Positions 52,620 through 63,001 of a DNA stretch of 64,000 nt are shown piece by piece (within the stretch, counting starts at the first letter, position 1; the number at the start of each line of letters is the position of its first letter). The notes beneath the pieces are model-generated. The model was not told the origin of the DNA. It did not search any database and worked only from the letters and a program-made list of their open reading frames with translations. A program made the translations under genes and the position numbers. The stretch comes from CAZNPL01 sp964574815 (GTDB lineage Bacteria; Planctomycetota; Phycisphaerae; UBA1845). The DNA is taken from contig CAZNPL010000001.1 in NCBI GenBank assembly GCA_964574815.1, positions 186,001 to 250,000 on the forward strand. The letters are read 5' to 3'.

Positions 52620-54359
52620 TCACTCGATCAGCTCGACCGGGCGGGTGCCGCCGATCTCCCCGAATATCCCGGCCAACGCCTCAGTATATTCCTGGATCGA
52701 ACCCTCCGAGTGATAGTGGGCGCCCTGCCCGATCTCGGCGATTTGCTGCATCAAAGTGACGTCGGCATCCTGCCCCACCGTAACCGTGACCATCTGCAAA
52801 CCGGCCGCGCGGGCCAGGCGCGCCGCCTCCAACGCGCCGTCCGACCCGCCGCCACGGTTTGCATGCCCGTCCGTCAAAATCACGATCACTTTCTGTGATG
52901 ACATGCGCGAGCGCGGGCCGGTCAGCTCCTCGATCGCCCGCTGGATGCCCTCGCTCATGTTCGTCCCCGTGCCGTAGTGGTCCGGATTCATCCCGTCCAG
53001 ATGGTTGGCGATTGCCTCGAAATCATGCGTGAGGTCCACTTCATGAACGCCGTATGTGTTGTAGCTCTCCAGAGACACCAAATCGTGCGCGTTCATATCA
53101 ATAAGCATGTTCATCATGGCACGCACCGCCCCCTTGATGGCCTGGAACGGCTGAACCGGTACGTAGGCCAGCTCCGGAGTTTCGTCGGGGCCTTTGCGAT
53201 TCTGAAGCGTAAACTCCAGAAACGTCTTGATGCCGTATTGATACTGAAATATCCCCCCGGTGCTGAAGTTGACGTAGTCGCGCCAGATCTGGGCCGACGT
53301 CGGCATGTCGTGTGCAAACACCGGCTCCACCCACTCCAGTTCCCCGTACTCGATCCGGTTGTCACCGTCGCCCGTGTCGGACGGTGCCACGTTGCGTAGC
53401 GTCCACTGCCCGCCGGGCTGTCCGCTATTCCAGTACGCAAGCCCCAATGCCACCGCTACACGGTTTACGTAGTTTTCCTCGTCGGCCACGCCGAGAACCA
53501 CCCCCGCCTCGTCTCCGCTGTAACCCAGTTCGCCCAGATACGAACCCAGCCGAGCGTCGTTCCAAGCCGAAGTCGGCGCAAGCGTGATCAGACCCGTGTC
53601 CGTACGGTGGTCGTATCCGGAATCCGACGGGTAGCCGCCGAAGGCCAACCGCTTCATGAAGCCCCATCCCGGTCCGGCCGACTGCAACGGATTATCCGGA
53701 ATCTCGTGCGGCGCCCACGTGCTCACGGCGCTGTCCGAGCCGCCCGGAAGGTGATCCCAGACATCCCAGAGATTGACCACCCGATCCTCGTAACGACTGA
53801 ACTGGCTGTCGAACAGAAGCGACCCCGATACGTCCGCCGCAATGGCGATGTCACGCGGCGAGATCGCCGCCGTCGCACGCGCCGCCGATCTCGTTTGCGT
53901 CTTGCCGAAGATGCCAGCAAAGTACAGCGGCAGCGGCCCGTTTGGCGAACCCTCCGACAACCGCACGCGAACGCGCACCGCGTCGGGCCTCATCTCCGTC
54001 GCCTCGAAGTCATACGTGTTACCCTGCGGATCGTAGTTCGCCCGTCCGAAAATCACGTCCGCCTCCGCGTCCAACGTCACCGAGCGCCCCAGAACGGGGT
54101 TCAGCTCCACGATCCGCTGCGCCTCCGCGCGAGCCAATTCCAGGCGGTAACCGTCCGGCACGCCGTCGCCCAGCACCTCGGCCGCCGCCAGCGCACCCGC
54201 GTCGGCCGCCCGTTGCAGGTCCACCCGGGCGTTGATTATGACGCCCACGTCCACGGACAGCGCCGCGAAGCCGACCAGCACCACCATCATGACCGCCGTC
54301 AAAACCAGAGCGGCCCCGCGACGACGATAAAGCACTTGTTTGCAGGCAGGCGCGAACAT
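52620..54359 (-). CDS. TadG-like protein with von Willebrand factor A domain
   Basis: ATG 54359 gives 579 residues. Near the N-terminus is the TadE/G-type anchor (RRRGAALVLTAVMMVVLVGFAALSVDVGVI), followed by the 'ARVDLQRAADAGALAAA' segment typical of TadG/Flp-pilus proteins. The C-terminal half is a VWA domain: DIAIAADVSGS (MIDAS DxSxS), GTGTNMSEGIQRA (Thr), and KVIVILTDGHAN (Asp), with a long insertion between the first and second MIDAS elements. Such proteins bind partners through a metal ion and are secreted via Tad-type systems. No other tad genes are in the window. Confidence 0.85.
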   Translation of the reverse strand: MFAPACKQVLYRRRGAALVLTAVMMVVLVGFAALSVDVGVIINARVDLQRAADAGALAAAEVLGDGVPDGYRLELARAEAQRIVELNPVLGRSVTLDAEADVIFGRANYDPQGNTYDFEATEMRPDAVRVRVRLSEGSPNGPLPLYFAGIFGKTQTRSAARATAAISPRDIAIAADVSGSLLFDSQFSRYEDRVVNLWDVWDHLPGGSDSAVSTWAPHEIPDNPLQSAGPGWGFMKRLAFGGYPSDSGYDHRTDTGLITLAPTSAWNDARLGSYLGELGYSGDEAGVVLGVADEENYVNRVAVALGLAYWNSGQPGGQWTLRNVAPSDTGDGDNRIEYGELEWVEPVFAHDMPTSAQIWRDYVNFSTGGIFQYQYGIKTFLEFTLQNRKGPDETPELAYVPVQPFQAIKGAVRAMMNMLIDMNAHDLVSLESYNTYGVHEVDLTHDFEAIANHLDGMNPDHYGTGTNMSEGIQRAIEELTGPRSRMSSQKVIVILTDGHANRGGGSDGALEAARLARAAGLQMVTVTVGQDADVTLMQQIAEIGQGAHYHSEGSIQEYTEALAGIFGEIGGTRPVELIE

Positions 54360-54641
54360 TGGGACCCGACTCCTTTGCTTCCTCGGCCACGGATGCCTCA
54401 CACGCCCCCGGCGTCCGTGGGCAGCGCGACAATCCCGATGCTCGTCGGGACTCAACGCTTTGCGTCCCAATCTTGCGATTGGTTTGCCCTGTCGAGGTGT
54501 TCAACTCAACTATCGAATACAAAAGAGGATCGATCAAATCCCTGGCGCCCGAATCACGCACCTGAGAAGCGTTGCTGCAAGCGCTCGCCCTCTGACAGTT
54601 CAACGAAATGATTATGGGAAAGTCCGAAACAGCCGGCCCGG

Positions 54642-54983
54642 CTATACGTACACGAAACTGGCACCGACCTTGTAGCCACCGATCGTACTCGTGCAGTGAC
54701 GAATACGGATGGGAAGCCAGAAGGCGTCGTGGATATGCCGCAGTTCGATCAGATCGTCGCGGGCCAGCTTGCGCCTGCACGTGAACCCGACACCCTCGAG
54801 AGAAATGTCCCGACCGGTGGCATTGACCACCTCCGTGCCCAGGCGCAGCTCCAGGGGCTCGCGCCACGGTGCGTGGCGCGGCGTTGCCCGTTTCCCCAGA
54901 TAATCATCCGGCGCAGTCGAAGCCTGCGCGGCGTTCACCCACTCTGCGACAATCGATTTGGCGTGCTGTTTCGTTGCAAGCAT
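54642..54983 (-). CDS. PilZ-domain protein (paralogue 1)
   Basis: 113 residues, all one PilZ domain: an N-terminal helix, KRATPRHAPW (basic cyclic-di-GMP motif, RxxxR-like), GRDISLEGVGFTCRRKL (the D/NxSxxG motif), and WLPIRIRHCTSTIGGYKVGASFV. It should bind cyclic di-GMP or a related nucleotide. The neighbouring gene encodes a close paralogue. Confidence 0.85.
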   Translation of the reverse strand: MLATKQHAKSIVAEWVNAAQASTAPDDYLGKRATPRHAPWREPLELRLGTEVVNATGRDISLEGVGFTCRRKLARDDLIELRHIHDAFWLPIRIRHCTSTIGGYKVGASFVYV

Positions 54984-55137
54984 GGTCCGCTTCCGACGAC
55001 CGGAGTGTCGCCCTCAGCAAATCTCATCGTCCCGCCCTGCGGCCTCCATGACTTCAAAGTCAGTCCGCCCTCGCCGCGTTGATTCGGGCAGCCAGTCAGC
55101 GAGACGCCGTTCGCCACACCGGCGAAACCCAACCACC

Positions 55138-55482
55138 CTAGTCGAACAGAAATCGCGCTCCAATCTTGAATCCACCTACCGTCGCCGTGCAGTGGCGAAT
55201 TAAAATCGGCAGCCAGAAATCATCCTCTGGCCGGCGCATGTCAATGATGTCCCCCCGCCGATATTCGTAACGACAGTTGAGCCCGACGCCCTCGAGACAG
55301 ATGTCGCGACCGTGAGCAATCACGACATCGCTGCCGGTGCGTAGCTCGACTGCCTCCGCCCAAGGCGTGAATCGCGGAAGAAGACGCTTCACCAGGTTCC
55401 TGTCCTTTCGAACGTCCTGCTCGGCCTCCTCCACCCACTTCTTGACGGTCTGTCGGATCCGGCTCTTCGGCATGCTCTTCAT
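55138..55482 (-). CDS. PilZ-domain protein (paralogue 2)
   Basis: 114 residues. Same layout as the previous gene: LLPRFTPWAEAVELRTGSDVVIAHGRD, then GRDICLEGVGLNCRYEY with Cys in place of Ser in the DxSxxG motif, then WLPILIRHCTATVGGFKIGARF. The basic arginine motif is reduced to a single Arg, so nucleotide binding may be weaker. The two genes are separated by 154 bases and clearly arose by tandem duplication. Confidence 0.85.
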   Translation of the reverse strand: MKSMPKSRIRQTVKKWVEEAEQDVRKDRNLVKRLLPRFTPWAEAVELRTGSDVVIAHGRDICLEGVGLNCRYEYRRGDIIDMRRPEDDFWLPILIRHCTATVGGFKIGARFLFD

Positions 55483-55810
55483 GTTGCCAGGCTCCTGTCA
55501 CCAAACGTCCGAAAACGACGCCGCCCGCTCCGAATGGCGCCCCTATGCAAGTCGGTAAACCGCATGGACGGCATTAGCGGGGGCCGGCAGGCCCCGGTGG
55601 CCTCCGAAGCATGCATCGTGATGTCGGTTCGGGTTCCGCCTCCGCACGGAAAGTCCCCTCATACATAACGTCAAATACGCACCACCCCGGGTCAAACGGC
55701 GTCGACGACGAGGAATTGTTGGCGATAAGAACAGGAGCGTATATTGAGCGGAAAGACGCGCCTACCAGGGAAGCAAACGCAGGACACGGCAAGCGCTGTC
55801 AGGTGTGGCG
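55483..55810. other. intergenic region with a GC hairpin
   Basis: 328 bases between the PilZ gene and the end of the SUF operon, no gene supported. GGGGCC-GGCA-GGCCCC at 55580-55595 forms a perfect 6-bp stem; without a following T-run it is only a weak terminator candidate. Confidence 0.4.
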
Positions 55811-56173
55811 TTACATATTAAGCTGCAAGCGGGCGGCTTCGGACATTTTCTCGGGCGTCCATTCCGGCTCCCAGACGACCTCGACCTTCGCGTCCGATAC
55901 GCCGTCAACCGCCTTGACTCTCGCCTCGACCTCCGGCGGCAGGGAACCGGCCACCGGGCACGCCGGGGAGGTTAACGTCATCTGGACGTGCACGTTGGCG
56001 TCGGCGTCTACGTCGATGTTGTAGATCAAACCGAGATCGTAAATGTTGACCGGTATCTCCGGATCGTAACAGGTGCGAATCGCCTCGATCACCGCCGAAC
56101 GCGTGGCGTCCGCCTGGAGTTTCTCTGGTGAGGAATCCTGATTCGTTGTCGATTCGTTCGGTTCCGCTGTCAT
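55811..56173 (-). CDS. SUF system MIP18/DUF59 (SufT-like) protein
   Basis: ATG 56173 follows GGGAG by five bases; GTG at 56179 is an alternative. 120 residues, a DUF59 domain: CYDPEIPVNIYDLGLIYNIDVDAD and MTLTSPACPVAGSLPPEVE, with the conserved Cys in PAC. In related systems SufT-type proteins help iron-sulfur maturation. It is the last gene of the SUF operon, 40 bases after sufU. Confidence 0.87.
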   Translation of the reverse strand: MTAEPNESTTNQDSSPEKLQADATRSAVIEAIRTCYDPEIPVNIYDLGLIYNIDVDADANVHVQMTLTSPACPVAGSLPPEVEARVKAVDGVSDAKVEVVWEPEWTPEKMSEAARLQLNM

Positions 56174-56213
56174 AATCACTCCCAGTAGTGAACGTAGATG
56201 TGAGACGCGGAGA

Positions 56214-56666
56214 CTACTCCGTAGTTACCGTCGCGTCCCCGCTCTCGATCGCCGCCTTCACCGTGTGCCACGCAAGCGTTGCGCACTTCACCCGCGCCGG
56301 ATACTTGCACACGCCTGAAAAGACCTCCAGCTTGCCCAGGTCAGGCCCCTCGCTCGTCTCGACCGGCTCACCCGTCACCAACCCGTGAAACTTGGCGAAC
56401 ATCGCCTTGGCCTCTTCCAACGTCCGGCCCTTGACGCACTCGGTCATCAGCGACGCCGACGCGGTCGAGATCGCACAGCCCGAACCCTCGAACCGCACGT
56501 CCTCAACCAGCCCGTCCTTGACCTTGAGAAAAACGCTCACGCGGTCGCCGCACAGCGGATTGTGACCACAGGCCCGCCGGTCCGCGTCCTCCATCTCGCC
56601 CCGATTGCGCGGACGCTTGTTGTGGTCGAGAATGACTTCCTGATAAAGATCGCCCAGGTCCGACAT
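56214..56666 (-). CDS. sufU: SufU-type iron-sulfur scaffold or sulfur-acceptor protein
   Basis: ATG 56666 shares its A with the stop of sufS (TGATG). 150 residues. Zinc/sulfur residues Cys39 and Asp41 in GHNPLCGDRV, Cys64 in GSGCAISTASASLM and Cys128 in KCATLAW match the SufU set, and the extra segment between them (CVKGRTLEEAKAMFAKFHGLVTG) separates SufU from IscU. It accepts sulfur from SufS. Confidence 0.92.
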   Translation of the reverse strand: MSDLGDLYQEVILDHNKRPRNRGEMEDADRRACGHNPLCGDRVSVFLKVKDGLVEDVRFEGSGCAISTASASLMTECVKGRTLEEAKAMFAKFHGLVTGEPVETSEGPDLGKLEVFSGVCKYPARVKCATLAWHTVKAAIESGDATVTTE

Positions 56667-57937
56667 CAACCAAACACCTTCGCCACCTCGCCGACGCCCT
56701 CCACCAGAGCATCGATATCCTCATGGGTATTGTAGAGCGCCAACGACGCCCGGGCCGTGGCCGGTACGCCAAAGTGATCCATGACCGGCTGAGCACAATG
56801 ATGCCCCGTGCGAATCGCGACCCCGTGCTGATCCAGAATCGTGCCCACGTCGTGGGCGTGAACGTCCCCGACGAGGAACGACAGCACCGACGCCTTCTCC
56901 CGCGCCGTCCCTATCACCCGCACACCGTCAACCGACGTCAACGCCTCCGTCGCATACGCCAGAAGCTCCGACTCATACGCGGCGATCCGGTCCAGCCCGA
57001 TCTCGTTCAGAAAATCGATCGCCGCCCCGAGCCCGATCGCGCCCGCGATGTTCGGCGTACCGGCCTCGTACTTGTACGGCAGATCGTTGTACGTCGTCTT
57101 CTCGAACGTCACGTACTTGATCATGTCGCCCCCGCCCTGATACGGCGGAAGTCGATCCAGAATCTCGTATTTGCCGTAAAGCGCCCCGACACCGGTCGGC
57201 CCGAAAGTCTTGTGGCCCGAGAACGCGAAGAAATCGCAGTCCAGCGAACGTACGTCCACCGCCAGATGCGGTGTCGCCTGGGCGCCGTCCACCAGCACCG
57301 GCACCCCGCGCTCGTGCGCGGCCGCGATCATCTCCCGAACCGGATTCACCGTACCCAGCGCATTCGAAACGTAAATCACGGCCGCCATCTTTGTCCGTGG
57401 CCCCAGCAGACGCACGAACTCCTCGATGATGACCTCGCCGTTATTGTCGATCGGCGCCACCCGCAGCCGCGCCCCCACCTGCTTGCACAGAATCTGCCAC
57501 GGGACGATGTTCGAGTGGTGCTCCATCCCGGTGATCAGCACCTCGTCGCCCTCGCCCACGTGCGTTCGGCCGTACGTTTGGGCCACCAGATTGATCGCCT
57601 CGGTCGTGCCGCGGACGAAGACGATCTCCTCCGGACGCTCAGCGCCGATAAACCGCTGTACCTTGTGTCGCGCAGCCTCATAACCGTCGGTCGCCCGCAT
57701 GCTGAGCTGATGGACGCCGCGATGGATGTTCGCGTTCGATTCCTGGTAGTAGTCCGCGATCGCGTCGATCACCGCCCGCGGCTTTTGTGTCGTCGCCGCG
57801 TTATCCAGATACGCCAGCCGGCGCCCGTTTACGCGCTGCGCCAGAATCGGAAACTCCGCGCCCACCCGCTCCACGTCGAACGTTTTCGCCGTGCCGCGAT
57901 CCTTGATGTCCGTCGGCGGTACCGCCATGATGGTCAT
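56666..57937 (-). CDS. sufS: cysteine desulfurase SufS
   Basis: 423 residues. PLP-dependent: Lys243 in FSGHKTFGPTGVGALYG; the persulfide Cys381 in IRTGHHCAQPVM; LDNAATTQKP at 45-54; GMEHHSNIVPW. The loop around the Cys is short, as in group II desulfurases that work with SufU. ATG 57937 overlaps the sufD stop by 4 bases. It supplies sulfur to the operon's SufBCD. Confidence 0.96.
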   Translation of the reverse strand: MTIMAVPPTDIKDRGTAKTFDVERVGAEFPILAQRVNGRRLAYLDNAATTQKPRAVIDAIADYYQESNANIHRGVHQLSMRATDGYEAARHKVQRFIGAERPEEIVFVRGTTEAINLVAQTYGRTHVGEGDEVLITGMEHHSNIVPWQILCKQVGARLRVAPIDNNGEVIIEEFVRLLGPRTKMAAVIYVSNALGTVNPVREMIAAAHERGVPVLVDGAQATPHLAVDVRSLDCDFFAFSGHKTFGPTGVGALYGKYEILDRLPPYQGGGDMIKYVTFEKTTYNDLPYKYEAGTPNIAGAIGLGAAIDFLNEIGLDRIAAYESELLAYATEALTSVDGVRVIGTAREKASVLSFLVGDVHAHDVGTILDQHGVAIRTGHHCAQPVMDHFGVPATARASLALYNTHEDIDALVEGVGEVAKVFG

Positions 57938-59277
57938 TTCGTTCCTCGAAGAAGATGCCCTTCCCGCAGTCGGGTGAACACCAGAGATTCAAGCTGCTCG
58001 CGCAACGGCTCGATGCGAACTTCCTGAATGCTCTCACTCGCGAAAGCGTACACGAGCAGGCTGCGCGCCGCCTCCTCACCGATCCCACGCGACCGGAGAT
58101 AGAACAAGGCGTCCTTGTCCATCTGCCCGATCGTCGCGCCGTGCGAACACTTCACGTCGTCGGCGAAAATCTCGAGCTGCGGCTTGCTGTCGGCGATCGC
58201 CTGGTCCGAAAGCAGCAGGTTCATGTTCGTCTGCATCGCGTCGGTCTTCTGGGCGTCGGGGTGCACGTAGATCCGCCCGGTGAACACGGCGCGCGACTTG
58301 TCGTCCAGCACGTTCTTGAAGTACTCCCAGCTCCTGCAGTGCGGGCTGGCGTGCTCGACGCGCAGATGATTGTCCACGTGCTGCGTCCCGCCGATCATCG
58401 AAAGACCGTTCAGCGTGCACTCGCCCCCCTCGCCGTCCAGCACCGCATGGAAATTGCTCCGCACCAGCGACCCGCCCAGCGAAATCGTGTGCGTCCGGAC
58501 CCCGCTGCTGCGCCCCTGATGAATGTGCAGGTCCGAGGTGTGAAACGCCGACTCCGACTCCCGCTCCACCTTGTAGTAGTCGATGAAAGCGTTCTCGCGG
58601 GCCACGATCTCGGTCACCGCGTTGGTCCAGTAAACTCCCTCCCCAAGGCCCGCGTGCGTTTCGACAATCGTCGCCTGGCTCTCGATCTCGCCCACGATCA
58701 GGCAGCGCGGGTGCCGGACTCGAGCCCGATCCCCCGAGCTCCAGACGAACAGCACGTGCAGCGGCTCTTTGGCCACCGCCCCGCGCGAAATATGAATCAG
58801 CGCTCCGTCCTCGAAGAACGCCGTGTTCAATGCCGTGAACGGCTCCCGATCGAACGCCGCCCAACGCCCCAGGTGGGGCTCCAGCAACGCAGTCTCGGAG
58901 TCCATCGCCTCCGCAAGGTTCTGAACCCGCACGCCGTCGGGCAGACCGCTCAACGCCGAAAGCTCCGCCGAAAACCGCCCGTCCACGAACACAATCGTCG
59001 GGCAGCCGGCCTCGGCGAACACATACGGCTTGATGTCGTCCGGCGAAACCGTCGCGCCCGCGCCGCCGTCGAGCTCGAACTCCGTCTTCACCAGCGGCGC
59101 AACATTCGTAAATCGCCACTCCTCCCACCTGGTCGTGGGAAATCCCAGCTCCGCGAATCGCGCGATCGCCGCCTTGCGAAGCGGCAGAATCCACGCGCCG
59201 CGACCGCCCAGCGCCTCCTTCTCGAACCGCTCGTAGTCGGCCACAAACGTCTCGTGTTGTTCTTTCACGTCCAACAT
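57934..59277 (-). CDS. sufD: SufD, Fe-S cluster assembly complex subunit
   Basis: 447 residues. Partner of SufB and SufC in the scaffold complex. The C-terminal core has the parallel beta-helix signature: GKAGIYVHPDAQKTDAMQTNMNLLLSDQAIADSKPQLEIFADDVKCSHGATIGQMDKDALFYLRSRGI (seen in pieces), with the family's conserved His in CSHGATIG. It lies 11 bases after sufC and overlaps sufS by 4. Confidence 0.93.
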   Translation of the reverse strand: MLDVKEQHETFVADYERFEKEALGGRGAWILPLRKAAIARFAELGFPTTRWEEWRFTNVAPLVKTEFELDGGAGATVSPDDIKPYVFAEAGCPTIVFVDGRFSAELSALSGLPDGVRVQNLAEAMDSETALLEPHLGRWAAFDREPFTALNTAFFEDGALIHISRGAVAKEPLHVLFVWSSGDRARVRHPRCLIVGEIESQATIVETHAGLGEGVYWTNAVTEIVARENAFIDYYKVERESESAFHTSDLHIHQGRSSGVRTHTISLGGSLVRSNFHAVLDGEGGECTLNGLSMIGGTQHVDNHLRVEHASPHCRSWEYFKNVLDDKSRAVFTGRIYVHPDAQKTDAMQTNMNLLLSDQAIADSKPQLEIFADDVKCSHGATIGQMDKDALFYLRSRGIGEEAARSLLVYAFASESIQEVRIEPLREQLESLVFTRLREGHLLRGTK

Positions 59278-59288
59278 GGGTGCTTGCC

Positions 59289-60053
59289 TTACGATGTTGC
59301 CGCGCCCGCGGGTGCCTTCTCGAGCCAGGCGTAGCCGCTCTCCTCCAGCTCGAACGCCAGTTCCTTCCCGCCGGATTTCACGATCCGCCCGTCCACCAGC
59401 ACGTGCACGAAGTCCGGAACGATGTGATTCAGCAGACGCTGGTAGTGCGTCACCACGATGAACGCCCGGTCCTTGCTGCGAAGCTGGTTGACACCGTCGG
59501 CCACGATCTTCAGCGCGTCGATGTCCAGCCCGGAATCCGTCTCGTCCAGGATCGCCAGCCGCGGCTCCAGCACCGCCAACTGAAAGATCTCGTTCCGCTT
59601 CTTCTCGCCGCCAGAGAAACCCTCGTTGATCCCCCGGTTCAGCAGACGCTCGTCCATTTTGACCAGCTTGGCCTTCTCCTTGGCCACCTTCAGAAAGTCC
59701 ATCGCGTCCAGCTCATCCTCCCCGCGATGCTTCCGTATCGAGTTCATCGCGGCCTTGAGGAAGTAGTTCGTCGTCACACCGGGGATCTCGACGGGGTACT
59801 GAAACGCCATGAAGACGCCTTCGCACGCCCGCTCGTCCGGCTCCATCTCCAGCAGGTTCTTGCCCTGGTAGATCACCTCGCCTTCGGTGACCTCGAACGT
59901 CTCCCGCCCGGCAAGTACTTGCGCAAGCGTGCTCTTGCCCGACCCGTTGGGACCCATGATCGAGTGAATCTCGCCCGCGTTCACTGTCAGGTTCAAACCC
60001 TTCAGTATTTCCTGCCCGTCGATGTTTGCGTGTAAATTCTTGATTTCCAGCAT
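59289..60053 (-). CDS. sufC: SufC ATPase
   Basis: 254 residues, ABC-type ATPase of the SUF scaffold. Walker A GPNGSGKSTLAQVLAG (35-50), Q-loop VFMAFQYPVEIPGV, signature SGGEKKRNEIFQ, Walker B LAILDETDSGLDID, H-loop VVTHYQRLL. The LDETDSGLD motif and Tyr after the H-loop distinguish SufC from transport ATPases. Confidence 0.96.
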   Translation of the reverse strand: MLEIKNLHANIDGQEILKGLNLTVNAGEIHSIMGPNGSGKSTLAQVLAGRETFEVTEGEVIYQGKNLLEMEPDERACEGVFMAFQYPVEIPGVTTNYFLKAAMNSIRKHRGEDELDAMDFLKVAKEKAKLVKMDERLLNRGINEGFSGGEKKRNEIFQLAVLEPRLAILDETDSGLDIDALKIVADGVNQLRSKDRAFIVVTHYQRLLNHIVPDFVHVLVDGRIVKSGGKELAFELEESGYAWLEKAPAGAATS

Positions 60054-60144
60054 TGTCTGTTCGAATCCTCAATCGGCCGTCCGTCGCCAACCGCCGCCGG
60101 CCGGGTGCCATGGGCAAGCCAAGCTTGCCCGTGCCTCGCCAAAC

Positions 60145-61593
<1,449 letters not shown>

Positions 61594-61777
61594 CCCTATC
61601 TTCTCTCTTTCTGAGTCTCGTCACCTTTACCCGTGCGTCGCCCAGGGCCGCCAATGCGGGCGCACCGAATCCCTCCGGCCTGAACACGCCGGTCGAATCG
61701 TCAAATTCTCAAACTGCTTCAAACGAATTCGCCCGCGCCGGCAACCGCCGTTTCCCCGTCCCGACCGATCGAACCGG

Positions 61778-62131
61778 TTAAGCCTGGAAACTGCTGCCGC
61801 AGCCGCACGTATTGGTGGCGTTCGGGTTATTGAACACGAACCCCCGGCCCATGATCTCGTCTCTGAAGTCCACAGTCGTGCCGTTAAGGTAAAGATGACT
61901 CTTGGGATCGCACACGACCTCGACGCCGTGCATGTCCCATGTCTCGTCATCTTCACGCTTGGTCTCGGTCAGATCCAGTGAGTAGCTGAAGCCGCTGCAG
62001 CCGCCGCCCTTCACGCCCACGCGAAGGTAGAGCTTCCGCGGCTCCTGTCCGCCGTTGCGCGACGGATCCTGCTGCTCCTCGATGATCTTCGACACCTCTC
62101 TGGCCGCCGTTTCCGTCAGTGTAATCGCCAT
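61778..62131 (-). CDS. sufA: HesB/IscA-type iron-sulfur carrier (SufA-like)
   Basis: 117 residues. Cys45 in KGGGCSGFSYSL and Cys109/Cys111 in NTCGCGSSF are the three ligands of A-type carriers; FVFNNPNA is the usual run before them. The gene starts 3 bases after the Rrf2 regulator's stop. SufA versus ErpA cannot be decided from sequence alone; position in the suf operon supports the name. Confidence 0.9.
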   Translation of the reverse strand: MAITLTETAAREVSKIIEEQQDPSRNGGQEPRKLYLRVGVKGGGCSGFSYSLDLTETKREDDETWDMHGVEVVCDPKSHLYLNGTTVDFRDEIMGRGFVFNNPNATNTCGCGSSFQA

Positions 62132-62134
62132 AGA

Positions 62135-62665
62135 TCATTCGCTCCTCGACGCCTGCCCCGCCGGGACGGCGCCATCACTGCAATCTCGTTTCTCAGCGCC
62201 AACCGCTTTCCCGCCGGCGACACCGTTCAATAGATCCACACCTAAATCAGCCGGTACCCGATTCGTCGCAATGTGGTCCAACGTCACCTCGCTCAGAAAA
62301 CGCCGCAACATCGAGTGAACCTTCTTGACCGGCTCCTTGATCGCGCACGCCGATTCGATCTCACAACGGCGCTCGACCATGTCCACGACCTCGTTGCAGC
62401 ACAGCGCGAGCTTCACCGGCCCCTCAACCGCCTCGATCAGCGAGGCCAGGCTGATCTCACTCGGCGCCCGCGCCAGCCCGTAGCCGCCGTTGGGGCCGCG
62501 CGTCGAGGTCACCAGACCCGCATGTCCCAGTTGATTCAAAATGTTCATCAGCGCTGGAACCGGAAGCCCGAGCCGCTCGGCGATGCCGCGAGCACTCACA
62601 CGCTCAGATCCGGCACTCGCTAAATGTGCCATCGCCACCAGGGCGTAATCCGACTTTCGGGTCAT
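62135..62665 (-). CDS. Rrf2-family regulator of the SUF operon
   Basis: ATG 62665 (MTRKSDYALVAMAHLA), 176 residues. Rrf2 winged helix (1-75, with QLGHAGLVTSTRGPNGGYGLARAP as recognition region). Four cysteines (Cys89, Cys90, Cys101, Cys107) in LALCCNEVV... ERRCEIESACAIKEP can hold an iron-sulfur cluster. It is most like SufR/IscR-type sensors that repress the operon when clusters are plentiful. An extra low-complexity tail of 35 residues follows the domain. Confidence 0.9.
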   Translation of the reverse strand: MTRKSDYALVAMAHLASAGSERVSARGIAERLGLPVPALMNILNQLGHAGLVTSTRGPNGGYGLARAPSEISLASLIEAVEGPVKLALCCNEVVDMVERRCEIESACAIKEPVKKVHSMLRRFLSEVTLDHIATNRVPADLGVDLLNGVAGGKAVGAEKRDCSDGAVPAGQASRSE

Positions 62666-62718
62666 TGATAACAAGGTCGAAATCCTTGGTCTTCCACGCG
62701 TTCTGACTGCTTACTGGA

Positions 62719-62747
62719 TATATATCACCAAATCGGTCTTAATTCAA
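62719..62747 (-). promoter_or_regulatory. sigma-70-type promoter of the SUF operon
   Basis: On the minus strand TTGAAT (62747-62742) and TATATA (62724-62719) are 17 bases apart. Predicted start near 62712, about 47 bases before the regulator's ATG. The region is markedly AT-rich. Confidence 0.6.
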
Positions 62748-62774
62748 CCTCTATTTACTACGATTTTGGTGATA
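62723..62774. promoter_or_regulatory. inverted repeat overlapping the SUF promoter, likely Rrf2 operator
   Basis: Arm TATCACCAAATCG at 62723-62735 and the reverse complement of TATCACCAAAATCG at 62761-62774 face each other with a 25-base spacer. One arm covers the spacer and -10 box, the other lies upstream of the -35 box. Suits autoregulation by the adjacent Rrf2 protein. Confidence 0.55.
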
Positions 62775-63001
62775 ATTTGTCGAGGAGCCGATAAACGGCC
62801 CGCAATGGGGCAACTGCAGCACGCAGCCCCCCGAGCGGCCGTCGTCGGGTACCATGCGCAGCCAGGGTGCCGCTGGCGGCTTACGCACCGGTGCTCCTCG
62901 CGGGTGCCCTACCCACGCTTGCGTGGGCAGGCTCCTGTGGCTGCAACGGGTCCGCCTCAGGCGGATCCGAAAACGCCTCCCCTCTGTCACCCAAACCAAC
63001 C

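Larger units (their letters stand above)
62666..63001. other. SUF promoter region and dispersed repeat mosaic
   Basis: The left 110 bases hold the SUF promoter and its inverted repeat. The remainder is a mosaic of planctomycete repeats: GGTGCCGCTGGCGGCTTACG at 62869, CCCACGC-TT-GCGTGGG at 62912-62927, and TCCGCC-TCA-GGCGGA at 62951-62965. No gene is supported. Confidence 0.6.

Noticed and set aside
52422..52898. Plus-strand open frame downstream of the PqqD fusion
   Set aside because: It overlaps the end of the PqqD gene out of phase and runs opposite the TadG-like gene; no features of its own.
55580..55595. Rho-independent terminator at the end of the SUF operon
   Set aside because: The hairpin is perfect but has only 6 bp, no T-run on either side, and lies over 200 bases after the last stop.
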